Positions 8,203 to 18,145 are shown, counted from the first letter of the stretch. The stretch: 64,000 nucleotides of DNA from Azotobacter chroococcum (GCF_004339665.1 NZ_SMMU01000004.1:1-64000); one strand, 5' to 3'. A program made the numbers and translations. Notes: generated by a model not told the origin, from the letters alone.

Positions 8203-9186
8203 ATGGAGTTCAACGTCAAGGATTTTGGTGCAAAAGGAGATGGAAGAACGGATGACACGGATGCCATCCAGGCGGCGATAGACGCCGCCTACGAAGCAGG
8301 GGGCGGGACGGTCTACCTGCCGGCCGGCGAATACCGGGTCAGTGGCGGCGACGAGGCTTCCGACGGCGCACTGATGATCAAGAGCAACGTCTATATGGTC
8401 GGCGCCGGGATGGGCGAGACGGTGATCAAGCTGGTCGATGGCTGGGACCAGAAGCTCACCGGCATCATCCGCTCGGCCAACGGCGAAAAAACCCACGACT
8501 ACGGCATCAGCGACCTGACCATCGACGGCAATCAGGACAACACCGAAGGCGAGGTCGATGGCTTCTACACCGGCTACATTCCCGAGAAGGATGGCGCCGA
8601 CTACAACGTCACGGCCGAGCGGGTGGAGATCCGCGAGGTGTCGCGCTACGCCTTCGACCCCCACGAGCAGACCATCAATCTGACGATCCGCGACAGCGTC
8701 GCCCACGACAACGGCAAGGACGGCTTCGTCGGCGACTTCCAGATCGACAGCACCTTCGAGAACAACGTCTCCTACAACAACGGCCGCCACGGCTTCAACA
8801 TCACCACCAGCAGCCACGACATCGTGTTCCGCAACAACGTGGCCTACGGCAACGGCGCCAACGGCCTGGTCATCCAGCGCAACTCGGAAGACCGGGCGCT
8901 GCCCTACAACATCCAGGTCGAGGGCGGCTCCTTCCACGACAACGGCGGGGAGGGCGTGCTGATCAAGATGAGCACCGACGTCACCCTGCAGGGCGCCGAG
9001 ATCTACAACAACGGCGCGGCCGGGGTGCGGGTGCAGGGCGCCGAGAACGTGCAGATCCTCGACAACTACATCCACGACAACGCGCAGAACGGCATCAACG
9101 CGGAAATCCTCCTGGATGCCTACGACGATACCGCCGGGGCGTCCGGCAACTACTACGAGACGCTGAACGCCACGGTGCAGGGCAAC
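8040..9186 (+). repeat. inverted duplication, right arm (algE 5' part and leader)
   Basis: Right arm of the inverted duplication described at 6600-7745, comprising the leader and A module of the 866-residue algE gene. The arms are separated by about 290 unique bases, so the pair could support gene conversion or inversion by homologous recombination. Confidence 0.7.
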
Positions 9187-10803
9187 ACCATCGTCGGCTC
9201 GGCCAACTCCACCTACGGCGTACTGGAGCGCGCCGACGGCACCGACTACAGCACCGTCAGCGGCAACAGCATCAGCGGCACCCAGCGCGGCACCGTGCTG
9301 CTCAGCGGCAGCCACTCGACGTATGTCGCCAGCAGCCAGGGCTTCGCCGGCGATGCTCAGCTGCTCGAGGGCGGTGGCGGCGACGACCGCCTGACCGGCA
9401 CCTCGGCCGACGACCTGCTGATCGGCGCCAGCGGCGACGACGCCCTGGATGGCGCGGCCGGCGACGACATCCTCGACGGCGGTTTCGGTCGCGACCGGCT
9501 GACCGGCGGCGAGGGCGCCGACCTGTTCCGCTACACCGCGGTCCGCGACAGTTACTACACCGCCAGCAGCAACCTCAGCGACCTGATCGTCGACTTCGAT
9601 TCCAAGCAGGACAGCATCGATCTGGCCGGACTCGGCTTCACCGGCCTGGGCGACGGCTACAACGGCACCCTGGCGCTGCTGACCAACAGCGACGGCAGCC
9701 GCACCTACCTGAGGAGCTACGAGGCGGACGCCGACGGCCGGCGCTTCACGCTGGCCCTGGAAGGCAACTTCAGCGGCCTGCTCGACAGCGGCAACCTGAT
9801 CTTCGAGCGCAGCGCCATCGCCGGCGGCAAGGACGACGACACCCTGCTCGGCAGCGTGGCGGCGGAAAGCCTCGACGGCGCCGGCGGCGACGACAGCCTG
9901 GCGGGCGGCGTGGGCAACGATGTGCTGAACGGCGGCGCCGGTGCCGACAACCTGGCCGGCGGCCACGGGCGCGACCAGCTCGCCGGCGGCGAGGGTGCCG
10001 ACACCTTCCGCTTCAGCGCGCTGACCGACAGCTACCGCACCGAAAGCGACAACTTCAGCGACCTGATCACCGACTTCGACCTGGCCGAGGACAGGATCGA
10101 TCTTTCCGGATTGGGCTTCACCGGGCTGGGCGACGGTCACAACGGCACCCTGCTGCTGTGGATCGACAGCGAGACCAACCGCACCTTCCTGAAGAGCTTC
10201 GACGCGGATGCCGACGGCCGGCGCTTCGAGATCGCCCTGGAGGGCGACTTCTCCAGCCTGAGCGAGAAGCAGCTGATCCTCGACGGGCGCCAGACCCTGA
10301 ACGGCAGCAGCGGCAGCGACCAGCTTTCCGGCGGCAGTGACGCCGAGGAGCTGCTCGGCGGGGAGGGGCGCGACCTGCTCGACGGCGGTGCGGGCGACGA
10401 CCTGCTCGACGGCGGCGCCGGCCGCGACAACCTGACCGGCGGCAGCGGTGCGGACATCTTCCGCTTCGCCGACCGTCAGGACAGCTTCCGCAACTACGAC
10501 AGCGGGACCAACCGGGTCGACGACATCGTCGACTTCACCGTCGGGACCGATCTCATCGACCTCTCCGCCCTCGGCTACAGTGGTCTGGGCAACGGCTACA
10601 ACGGCACCCTCATCGTGCTGTTGAACGCGGAGGGCACCAGGACCTACCTCAAGGATCGCGAGGCCGACGCCCAGGGCAACCACTTCGAGATCGCCCTCGA
10701 AGGCAACCTCGCCGACAGCCTCTCCGAGGCCGATATAGCCTTCGATGCGGCCGACCTGGAACTGCTCGGCATCAGCGGCAGCCAGACCGACCTGGCGGCC
10801 TGA
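8203..10803 (+). CDS. AlgE-type mannuronan C5-epimerase, A-R-R-R (probable epimerase/lyase)
   Basis: 866 residues starting MEFNVKDFGAKGDG at the ATG at 8203, which follows GGAAGAGAAAC. A module about 1-385, then three R modules starting near residues 387, 540 and 700, each with RTX nonapeptides such as GGAGDDLLDGG. Length and layout match A. vinelandii AlgE6/AlgE7 (A-R1R2R3). Catalytic Y149, D152, H154 and D178 are present, but residue 150 is Ala (YAFDPHEQ) rather than Gly. R148 and K172 are residues linked in AlgE7 to additional lyase activity, so I infer a bifunctional enzyme. It is exported without a signal peptide, probably by a type I system not in this window. Confidence 0.93.
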   Translation: MEFNVKDFGAKGDGRTDDTDAIQAAIDAAYEAGGGTVYLPAGEYRVSGGDEASDGALMIKSNVYMVGAGMGETVIKLVDGWDQKLTGIIRSANGEKTHDYGISDLTIDGNQDNTEGEVDGFYTGYIPEKDGADYNVTAERVEIREVSRYAFDPHEQTINLTIRDSVAHDNGKDGFVGDFQIDSTFENNVSYNNGRHGFNITTSSHDIVFRNNVAYGNGANGLVIQRNSEDRALPYNIQVEGGSFHDNGGEGVLIKMSTDVTLQGAEIYNNGAAGVRVQGAENVQILDNYIHDNAQNGINAEILLDAYDDTAGASGNYYETLNATVQGNTIVGSANSTYGVLERADGTDYSTVSGNSISGTQRGTVLLSGSHSTYVASSQGFAGDAQLLEGGGGDDRLTGTSADDLLIGASGDDALDGAAGDDILDGGFGRDRLTGGEGADLFRYTAVRDSYYTASSNLSDLIVDFDSKQDSIDLAGLGFTGLGDGYNGTLALLTNSDGSRTYLRSYEADADGRRFTLALEGNFSGLLDSGNLIFERSAIAGGKDDDTLLGSVAAESLDGAGGDDSLAGGVGNDVLNGGAGADNLAGGHGRDQLAGGEGADTFRFSALTDSYRTESDNFSDLITDFDLAEDRIDLSGLGFTGLGDGHNGTLLLWIDSETNRTFLKSFDADADGRRFEIALEGDFSSLSEKQLILDGRQTLNGSSGSDQLSGGSDAEELLGGEGRDLLDGGAGDDLLDGGAGRDNLTGGSGADIFRFADRQDSFRNYDSGTNRVDDIVDFTVGTDLIDLSALGYSGLGNGYNGTLIVLLNAEGTRTYLKDREADAQGNHFEIALEGNLADSLSEADIAFDAADLELLGISGSQTDLAA

Positions 10804-11056
10804 CGCGGCACCCGCCCGCCCGCCCCGGACGCCCTCGCACGCGCTCTGGGACGGGCGAACTAACGGCCCATGCGCCAGTCTCATTCCCCAGCTACGCAGT
10901 CGGCCGTCTCGCTTGCGCGCCTCCCCGGCGCCGGCGAGCCGGGCCGTGCAGTCGCGTCCAAGCCGGAGACAGGAAAGACTTGTTCGCGCAGTCGACTCTT
11001 CCTCTCCATCTTCAAGCAGCGCTCGGCTGCATTTCACTGGAACGGGAAGCGAACCG

Positions 11057-14044
11057 ATGGATTTCAACGTCAAAGATTATGGGGCACTGGGCGATGGCGT
11101 CACCGACGATACGGCCGCCATCCAGGCGGCGATCGACGCCGCCCACGCGGCGGGCGGCGGCACCGTCTACCTGCCGGCCGGCGAGTATCGGGTCAGCGGC
11201 GGCGAGGAGCCCTCGGACGGCTGCCTGATGATCAAGAGCAACGTCTACATGGTCGGCGCCGGCATGGGCGAAACCGTCATCAAGCTGGTCGACGGCTGGG
11301 ACCAGAAGGTCACCGGCATGGTCCGCTCGGCCTACGGCGAGGAAACCAGCAACTTCGGCATGAGCGACCTGACCCTCGACGGCAATCGCGACAACGTCAC
11401 CGCCAAGGTCGACGGCTGGTTCAACGGCTACATTCCCGGCGTAGACGGCGCCGACCGCGACGTCACCCTGGAGCGGGTGGAAATCCGCGAGATGTCCGGC
11501 TACGGCTTCGACCCCCACGAGCAGACCATCAACCTGACGATCCGCGACAGCGTCGCCCACGACAACGGCCTCGACGGCTTCGTCGCCGACTACCTGATCG
11601 ACAGCGTGTTCGAGAACAACGTCGCCTACAACAACGACCGCCACGGCTTCAACATCGTCACCAGCACCCACGACTTCACCATGACCGGCAACGTCGCCTA
11701 CGGCAACGGCGGCGCCGGCGTGGTGGTGCAGCGCGGCTCCTACGATCTTGCCCACCCCTACAACATCCTGATCGACGGCGGCTCCTACTACGACAACGGC
11801 CTCGAGGGCGTGCTGATCAAGCTGGCCGACGACGTCACCCTGCAGAACGCCGACATCTACGGCAACGGCTCCTCCGGGGTGCGCGTCTACGGCGCCCAGG
11901 ACGTGCAGATCCTCGACAACCAGATCCACGACAACGCGCAGAACGGTGCCTATCCGGAAATCACCTTGCAGTCCTACGACGATACCGCCGGGGTTTCCGG
12001 CAACTTCTACACGACGGTCAACACCTGGATCGAAGGCAACGTCATCACCGGCTCGGCCAATTCCACCTACGGCATCCAGGAGCGCAACGACGGCACCGAC
12101 TACAGCAGGCTCTACGCCAACAGCATCGACGGCACCCAGCGCGGCGCCGTGCTGCTGCAGGGCGCCAACTCGACGGTTTCCGACCAGGCCGGCACCGGCC
12201 AGCAGGCGACCCTCGAGGGAACCGATGGCAACGACACGCTGACCGGCGGCGACGCCCACGAGACGCTCCTCGGCCATGCCGGCAACGACCGCCTGAACAG
12301 CGGGGCCGGCAACGACATCCTCGACGGTGGCGCCGGGCGCGACAACCTGACCGGCGGCGAGGGCGCCGACGTGTTCCGCTTCTCCGCCCGCGCGGACAGC
12401 CACCGCACCGACAGCGCCAGCTTCAACGACCTGATCGTCGACTTCGATGCCAGCCAGGACCGCATCGACCTCTCCGAGCTGGGCTTTTCCGGCCTGGGCG
12501 ACGGCTACAACGGCACCCTGCTGCTGCAGACCAGCGCCGACGGCAGCCGCACCTACCTGAAGAGCCTCGAGGCGGATGCCGAGGGCCGGCGCTTCGAGAT
12601 CGCCCTGGAGGGCAATTTCACAGGCCTGCTGAATGCCGGCAACCTGCTCTTCGAGCGTGCCGCCATTGAGGGCGGCGCGGGCGACGATGCGCTGCTCGGC
12701 ACCTCGTCCGCCGAGACGCTGCTCGGTCACGCCGGCAATGACAGCCTCGACGGCGCCGGCGGCAACGACCTCGTGGTCGGCGGCGCCGGGCGCGACAGCC
12801 TCACCGGCGGCGCCGGGGCGGACGTGTTCCGTTTCGATGCGCTGACCGACAGCCAGCGCAACTACGACACCCTCGACAACCAGGGCGACCGCATCACCGA
12901 CTTCACCCTGGGCGAGGATAGGATCGACGTTTCCGCGCTGGGCTTCAGCGGCCTGGGCGACGGCTACGGCGGCACCCTCGCCGTGGTACTCAACGACGCC
13001 GGCGACCGCACCTACCTGAAGAGCTACGAGAACGGTGCCGACGGCTACCGCTTCGAGTTCTCCCTCGACGGCAACTACCAGGGCCTGCTCGGCAACGAGC
13101 ATTTCGTCTTCGCCGCACCCAGCGGACCGCTGACCCTCGAAGGCACGGCCGGCAACGACGCGCTGGCGGGCACGGATGCCGACGAAACCCTGCACGGTGG
13201 CGGCGGGCGCGACACCCTGAGCGGCGGCGGCGGGGCGGACGTGTTCCGCTTCAGCGAGCTGACCGACAGCTACCGCACGGCGAGCGGCAGCTACGCCGAC
13301 CTGATCACCGACTTCGACCTGGCCGAGGATCGCATCGACCTGTCCGGTCTCGGCTTCAGCGGCCTCGGCGACGGCTACGACGGCACCCTGGCCGTGCAGG
13401 TGAACGGCGCCGGCACCCGCACCTACCTGAAGAGCTTCGAGGCGAATGCCGCGGGCGAGCGTTTCGAGATCACCCTGGACGGCAACCTCGGCGGGCTGAG
13501 CGCGGCCAACCTGATCCTCGACGGGCGCGTCGTGCTGGAGGGCAGCGACGGCAACGACACGCTCACCGGCAGCAGCGCGGCCGAGGAGCTGCTCGGCGGG
13601 GCCGGGCAGGACAGCCTGGACGGCGCCGGCGGCAACGACATCCTCGACGGCGGCGCGGGTCGCGACACCCTGACCGGCGGCAGCGGCGATGACCTGTTCC
13701 GCTTCGGCAGCCGACTGGACAGCTTCCGCAACTACGACAGCGGGGTGAGCGAGATCGACAGCATCACCGACTTCAGCCACGGCGACGATCTCATCGACCT
13801 CTCGGCGCTCGGCTACAGCGGCCTGGGCGACGGTTACAACGGCACCCTCGCGGTGGTGCTGAACGACGAGGGAACCAAGACCTACCTCAAGGACCGCGAG
13901 GCCGACGCCGAGGGCAACCGCTTCGAGATCGCCCTGGAGGGCAACCACGCCGGCCAGCTCGCCGCGGACGATTTCATCTTCGCCGCGGCCACCGAGCTCG
14001 AGCTGATCGGCACCACGACCACGCAGCCCGAGCAGGTCGCCTGA
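11057..14044 (+). CDS. AlgE-type mannuronan C5-epimerase, A-R-R-R-R (epimerase signature)
   Basis: 995 residues starting MDFNVKDYGALGDG. One A module (about 1-385) and four R modules beginning near residues 386, 537, 693 and 827; the third is shorter in its RTX part. This is the layout of A. vinelandii AlgE2/AlgE5 (about 997 residues). Catalytic Y149, D152, H154 (YGFDPHEQ) and D178 are present. Unlike its two neighbours it has G148 and L172, the state found in pure epimerases such as AlgE4. The calcium-binding nonapeptides hold the protein folded after secretion. It lies 253 bases after the A-R-R-R gene with its own conserved algE leader, so it may be transcribed separately. Confidence 0.94.
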   Translation: MDFNVKDYGALGDGVTDDTAAIQAAIDAAHAAGGGTVYLPAGEYRVSGGEEPSDGCLMIKSNVYMVGAGMGETVIKLVDGWDQKVTGMVRSAYGEETSNFGMSDLTLDGNRDNVTAKVDGWFNGYIPGVDGADRDVTLERVEIREMSGYGFDPHEQTINLTIRDSVAHDNGLDGFVADYLIDSVFENNVAYNNDRHGFNIVTSTHDFTMTGNVAYGNGGAGVVVQRGSYDLAHPYNILIDGGSYYDNGLEGVLIKLADDVTLQNADIYGNGSSGVRVYGAQDVQILDNQIHDNAQNGAYPEITLQSYDDTAGVSGNFYTTVNTWIEGNVITGSANSTYGIQERNDGTDYSRLYANSIDGTQRGAVLLQGANSTVSDQAGTGQQATLEGTDGNDTLTGGDAHETLLGHAGNDRLNSGAGNDILDGGAGRDNLTGGEGADVFRFSARADSHRTDSASFNDLIVDFDASQDRIDLSELGFSGLGDGYNGTLLLQTSADGSRTYLKSLEADAEGRRFEIALEGNFTGLLNAGNLLFERAAIEGGAGDDALLGTSSAETLLGHAGNDSLDGAGGNDLVVGGAGRDSLTGGAGADVFRFDALTDSQRNYDTLDNQGDRITDFTLGEDRIDVSALGFSGLGDGYGGTLAVVLNDAGDRTYLKSYENGADGYRFEFSLDGNYQGLLGNEHFVFAAPSGPLTLEGTAGNDALAGTDADETLHGGGGRDTLSGGGGADVFRFSELTDSYRTASGSYADLITDFDLAEDRIDLSGLGFSGLGDGYDGTLAVQVNGAGTRTYLKSFEANAAGERFEITLDGNLGGLSAANLILDGRVVLEGSDGNDTLTGSSAAEELLGGAGQDSLDGAGGNDILDGGAGRDTLTGGSGDDLFRFGSRLDSFRNYDSGVSEIDSITDFSHGDDLIDLSALGYSGLGDGYNGTLAVVLNDEGTKTYLKDREADAEGNRFEIALEGNHAGQLAADDFIFAAATELELIGTTTTQPEQVA

Positions 14045-14050
14045 AGCGGC

Positions 14051-14072
14051 GCGGGGGCGGTAACGCCCCCGC
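14051..14072 (+). terminator. hairpin after the third algE gene
   Basis: A 9-base perfect stem, GCGGGGGCG and CGCCCCCGC with a GTAA loop, starts 6 bases after the stop codon. There is no T-run, so it may stabilise the mRNA end rather than terminate alone. The rest of the gap to 14570 holds no recognisable gene. Confidence 0.55.
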
Positions 14073-14570
14073 GTTCCACCGCTCGTCGGCCCTTCTTCCT
14101 TCCCGCTTTCACAGCAGGCTCTGCATTGCAGCAGCTTGCACTCCATGCGTCCGGTGCGGGTGTGCAGGCCGGCATACTGGCCGGACTGACGCTCCCGGAC
14201 CGCCGCACGCTCATCCCCAGTCCGCCCGGGCGGGCCATGGCGCGGCCCGGCTTCATGGGAAACCACTGTTTCAGAGGGGCTCGGCTGCCTGTGCCGGCGC
14301 TCCCTGTCCCGTCGACGGGAGCTGGCCGAAAGAGGCCCCGCTGCGCGGTCCGCGTCCGGGCGCTGCGCTTGAATAAGACGCCTGCGGGTTTATACCTAAG
14401 CAGTGCCTGCGATCGCCGCAGGCCATGCCCGGCGTGTTCGCAGCCGGCCTTGCCGCGGGGCGCCTGCCGCCCGCCCTGAGCGCCGTCCATAGGGCCGGGA
14501 TATCCTGGCTTGGGGTGCGGTATCGCTGCTGGAGTTCGCCGCTCGAATGACCCATGCAGGAGCTTCGCTC

Positions 14571-15233
14571 ATGTCATTACGCATCAACGATATCGCCCCC
14601 GACTTCAGCGCCGAGACCACTCAGGGCCGGATCCGCTTCCATGACTGGATCGGCGACAGTTGGGCGATCCTGTTTTCCCATCCCAAGGACTTCACCCCGG
14701 TCTGCACCACCGAGCTGGGCTACATGGCGAAGATCGAGCCGGAGTTCAGCCGGCGCCATTGCAAGCTCATCGGCCTGAGCGTCGATCCCGTCGAGAGCCA
14801 CCAGGCCTGGCTCAGGGATATCGAGGAAACCCAGGGCTGTCTCCCCCGCTACCCGCTGATCGGCGACCCCGACCTGGCGGTGGCCAAGCTCTACGACATG
14901 CTGCCCGCGGACGAGCCCGGTACCTCGGAAGGCCGCACGCCCGCCACCAACGCGACGGTGCGCTCGGTGTTCATGATCGGCCCCGACAAGCGGATCAAGC
15001 TGATGCTGAGCTACCCGATGACCACCGGGCGCAATTTCGACGAGATCCTGCGGGTGCTCGATTCGATGCAACTCACCCAGGCGAGCAAGGTGGCGACCCC
15101 GGTGAACTGGAAGCCGGGCGAGGATGTGATCATCGCCGGCTCGGTGTCCGACGACGAGGCCAGGCAACTGTTCCCGCAGGGCTGGCAGGCACCCAAGCCC
15201 TACCTGCGCATCGTCAAGCCGTCCGCGGCCTGA
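14571..15233 (+). CDS. lsfA: 1-Cys peroxiredoxin (Prx6/LsfA type)
   Basis: 220 residues from the ATG at 14571, preceded by GCAGGAGC; an earlier in-frame ATG lacks a ribosome site. Reduces hydrogen and organic peroxides in the cytoplasm. The peroxidatic cysteine sits in DFTPVCTTELGYM, and RSVFMIGPDKRIKLMLSYP and VATPVNWKPGEDVIIAGSV are typical of the 1-Cys (Prx6) class; length fits this class rather than the roughly 190-residue 2-Cys AhpC. It is monocistronic. Peroxide defence suits an aerobic nitrogen fixer, but no OxyR-type site could be assigned. Confidence 0.92.
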   Translation: MSLRINDIAPDFSAETTQGRIRFHDWIGDSWAILFSHPKDFTPVCTTELGYMAKIEPEFSRRHCKLIGLSVDPVESHQAWLRDIEETQGCLPRYPLIGDPDLAVAKLYDMLPADEPGTSEGRTPATNATVRSVFMIGPDKRIKLMLSYPMTTGRNFDEILRVLDSMQLTQASKVATPVNWKPGEDVIIAGSVSDDEARQLFPQGWQAPKPYLRIVKPSAA

Positions 15234-15941
15234 GTCGCGTTGCCGGCGGCGGTCCGTAGCGCCGTCGGCAAATCCGCATTCACACGGATAGATGCGTGCG
15301 ATCGGCAGCCATTTTCCGGGAAAACTCCATGATTGGCCGTTGCCTGGCGTGCCGGTCCGGCGGGCTGGGCGGCGCTTCGGTCGCGGTTCTTTCCGGCGCC
15401 AGAGGCGCGAGCCGTGGCTGGGGCTTCTTCGGAAACGCAAAATGTACCGGATGGTTAGTTGTGTTCGATTATCGACCAGAAGCCCGGCTGGTCGATTGAC
15501 GCTTTTTTGAGCGCTGGCCAAGATGGCTGTCAGGTTGCAGGCGTGTTCGCCGGGCAACCAGAGCCCGCTATAACAACTTCAAGATCGGTAAACGCTCATG
15601 TGCATAGTTCAATTCCGCCAAGCCTGCGCTCTTCCCCATCAAGCCCTTGCGGGTGTCCTGCTGTCGCGGCCTGCGTACCTGGCCGTCGTCCGTCTGCGCC
15701 AGAAGGCCTAGTCGCGACCGACCGCTTTCCGCTGAATCCGCTGCGCTGAACCAGCGCCGTTAACCGCATCCAGTAATCCGGAGCATTCCCGCCAGCCGGC
15801 AGGAGGGCTCGCTACACGCCTGGAAAAGGACCTTTCACTCCACTGGCGTTGCTGGGGCACGAAAGAGGCTCGACCGGACTGCCGCATCCCCGGTCCCCGA
15901 ACGGATGGCTACTGACAATGTTCACTTCGCAAGGTACTTCC
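15234..15941. other. 708-base intergenic region with no supported gene
   Basis: No convincing coding sequence. A dyad TCGACCAG/CTGGTCGA (15472-15495) followed 7 bases later by TTTTTT could be a late terminator for the peroxiredoxin or an operator. A 37-codon reading frame at 15598-15711 starting MCIVQFRQAC is visible but has no recognisable family and no good ribosome site. Confidence 0.4.
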
Positions 15942-17261
15942 ATGGCTATACCCACGGCTGCCGAATCCCCTGCATCGGCCCATGAGTCGGTCGGCAGCAA
16001 GGTCCGCGCCGCCCTGGCCGTCGGCAAGGTGCGCTGGGGCATGCTCGCCCTGGTGTTCTTCGCCACCACCCTGAACTATATCGACCGCGCCGCGCTGGGC
16101 GTGATGCAGCCGATCCTGGCCAAGGAGATGAGCTGGTCCACCATGGACTACGCCAACATCAACTTCTGGTTCCAGGTCGGCTATGCCGTCGGCTTCCTGC
16201 TGCAGGGCCGCTTCATCGACAAGGTCGGCGTCAAGCGCGCCTTCTTCATCGCCGTGCTGTTCTGGAGCCTGGCCACCGGCGCCCACGGCCTGGCGACCTC
16301 GGCGGTCGGCTTCATGATCTGCCGCTTCATCCTCGGCCTGACCGAGGCGGCCAACTACCCGGCCTGCGTGAAGACCACCCGCCTGTGGTTCCCGGCCGGC
16401 GAGCGCGCCCTGGCCACCGGCATCTTCAACGCCGGCACCAACGTCGGCGCCATGGTCACCCCGGCGCTGCTGCCGCTGATCCTCAGCGTCTGGGGCTGGC
16501 AGGCCGCCTTTGTCGGCATGGGTCTGCTGGGCCTGGTCTGGCTGGTGTTCTGGGCCATCAACTACTACAACCCCGAGGAGCATCCGAAGGTCAAGCAGAG
16601 CGAGCTGGAGTACATCAGCAAGGAAGCCGAACCCGAGCCGGTCAAGGTGCCGTTCTCCCGCATCCTGCGCATGCACGGCACCTGGGCCTTCGCCGTGGCC
16701 TACATGATCACCGCGCCGGTGTTCTGGTTCTACCTGTACTGGCTGCCGCCGTTCCTCAACCAGCAGTACAACCTGGGCATCAGCGTGACCCAGATGGGCA
16801 TTCCGCTCATGCTGATCTGGCTGACCGCCGACTTCGGCAGCATCGGCGGCGGCATCCTCTCGTCCTTCCTGATCGGCCGCGGAGTGCAGCCGATCCGCGC
16901 GCGCCTGGTGTCGATGCTGATCTTCGCCATCTGCATCTGCTCAGTGGTATTCGCCGCCAATGCCAGCGGCCTGTGGGTCGCGGTGCTGGCGATTTCCCTG
17001 GCCGTCGGCGCGCACCAGGCCTGGACCGCCAACATCTGGAGCCTGGTGATGGACTACACGCCCAAGCACCTGATGAGCACGGTGTTCGGCTTCGGCGGCA
17101 TGTGCGCGGCGATCGGCGGCATGTTCATGACCCAGATCGTCGGCTACGTGCTGACCGCCACCAACAACAACTACGCCGTGCTGTTCGTCATCATCCCGAG
17201 CATGTACTTCCTGGCGCTGACCTGGATGTATTTCATGGCGCCGCGCAAGATCGAAGGTTGA
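15942..17261 (+). CDS. MFS transporter, anion:cation symporter family (hexuronate/aldarate-like)
   Basis: 439 residues from the ATG at 15942, which has AAGG seven bases upstream; an ATG at 15918 would add eight residues. Twelve membrane segments are expected. The family signature TTLNYIDRAALGVMQPIL lies near residue 50, and ILGLTEAANYPACVKTTRLW and FNAGTNVGAMVTPAL follow, as in ExuT, GudP and related sugar-acid permeases. Cytoplasmic-membrane uptake of a hexuronate or aldarate is likely; uptake of alginate-derived monomers is an attractive but unproven idea given the algE genes upstream. It stands alone with its own terminator. Confidence 0.85.
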   Translation: MAIPTAAESPASAHESVGSKVRAALAVGKVRWGMLALVFFATTLNYIDRAALGVMQPILAKEMSWSTMDYANINFWFQVGYAVGFLLQGRFIDKVGVKRAFFIAVLFWSLATGAHGLATSAVGFMICRFILGLTEAANYPACVKTTRLWFPAGERALATGIFNAGTNVGAMVTPALLPLILSVWGWQAAFVGMGLLGLVWLVFWAINYYNPEEHPKVKQSELEYISKEAEPEPVKVPFSRILRMHGTWAFAVAYMITAPVFWFYLYWLPPFLNQQYNLGISVTQMGIPLMLIWLTADFGSIGGGILSSFLIGRGVQPIRARLVSMLIFAICICSVVFAANASGLWVAVLAISLAVGAHQAWTANIWSLVMDYTPKHLMSTVFGFGGMCAAIGGMFMTQIVGYVLTATNNNYAVLFVIIPSMYFLALTWMYFMAPRKIEG

Positions 17262-17278
17262 TAACCATCCGCCACGAA

Positions 17279-17310
17279 GAAGGGGGCCATTCGGCCCCCT
17301 TCGCTTTTCT
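17279..17310 (+). terminator. rho-independent terminator after the MFS transporter
   Basis: Stem GAAGGGGGCC (17279-17288) and GGCCCCCTTC (17293-17302) with loop ATTC, followed by GCTTTTC. It lies between convergent genes and could serve both. Confidence 0.82.
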
Positions 17311-17323
17311 GGCGCGTGCCGGT

Positions 17324-18145
17324 TCAGGACGGCCGCTCTTCCACCGTGTCGCCGCCGCGCAGATAGGCCAGCCAGTACATGCCGGCGACCAGCAGGGTGC
17401 CGCCGACCAGGTTGCCGGCGGTCACCGCGAGCAGGTTGCCGGCCGCGCCGGCGAGCGACACCAATCCCTGGCCGTCGAGCGCCAGGCCGAAGGGCAGGAA
17501 GAACCAGTTGGCGATCGAATGCTCGAAGCCGAGGGCGACGAAGGCGGCGATCGGAAAGAGGATGGCGAGGATCTTGTCGGTCACGCTGCGCCCGGCCATC
17601 GCCAGCCAGGTCGCCAGGCAGACCAGGGCGTTGCACAGGATGCCGCGGGCGAAGGCCGCGCCGAAGGTCAGTTCGGCCTTGCCACGGGCGATCTTCAGCG
17701 CCATCTCGCCGACCGCGCCGTCGTGCAGGCCGGCGCTGCCCGCCCAGACCACCAGCAGTACGGTGCCCAGGCAGCCGACCACGTTGCCCAGGTAGACCAG
17801 CAGCCAGTTGCGCAGCACCTCGCGGCTGCCGATCAGCCGGCTGGCCCAGGCCATCGCCAGCAGGTTGTTGCCGGTGAACAGCTCGGCACCGCCGATCACC
17901 ACCAGCACCAGGCCCAGGCAGAAGCTCAGGCCGCCGAGCAGCCGGGTCGGGCCGAAGCCCAGCTCGCTGCCGCTGAGCACCACGGTGTAGAGGAGGGCGG
18001 CCAGGGAGATGAAGGCGCCGGCGAGCACCGAGAGCACCAGCAGGGTGAGGGTATCGACGCGGGCCTTGGCGACGCCCATGCCTTCGATTCGCCGGGCGAT
18101 CTGCGCCGGCGGGCAGCTGTCGCCGAGAAAGGGTTGTTGAGTCAT
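17324..18145 (-). CDS. formate/nitrite transporter family protein (FocA/NirC)
   Basis: 273 residues from the ATG at 18143-18145 (MTQQPFLGDSCPP). Six hydrophobic segments in the aquaporin-like FNT fold are visible, with FTGNNLLAMAWA (the FNT signature region), RNWLLVYLGNVVGC and GFEHSIANWFFLPFG, which carries the central pore histidine. FNT channels pass formate, nitrite or related small anions across the inner membrane. No formate or nitrite enzyme is adjacent, so the substrate cannot be chosen. It is downstream of nothing obvious and ends against the convergent MFS gene. Confidence 0.9.
   Translation of the reverse strand: MTQQPFLGDSCPPAQIARRIEGMGVAKARVDTLTLLVLSVLAGAFISLAALLYTVVLSGSELGFGPTRLLGGLSFCLGLVLVVIGGAELFTGNNLLAMAWASRLIGSREVLRNWLLVYLGNVVGCLGTVLLVVWAGSAGLHDGAVGEMALKIARGKAELTFGAAFARGILCNALVCLATWLAMAGRSVTDKILAILFPIAAFVALGFEHSIANWFFLPFGLALDGQGLVSLAGAAGNLLAVTAGNLVGGTLLVAGMYWLAYLRGGDTVEERPS

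Noticed and set aside
7999-11073. Minus-strand open frame of 1024 codons over the second algE gene
   Set aside because: It is antisense to a gene with clear catalytic motifs. Its Val/Ala/Gly-rich, repetitive translation mirrors the RTX repeats and has no recognisable domain.
11012-14266. Minus-strand open frame of 1084 codons over the third algE gene
   Set aside because: Same reason: a GC-rich shadow of the R-module repeats.
15598-15711. 37-codon reading frame in the gap before the MFS transporter
   Set aside because: No good ribosome site, no recognisable family, and not supported by codon pattern.
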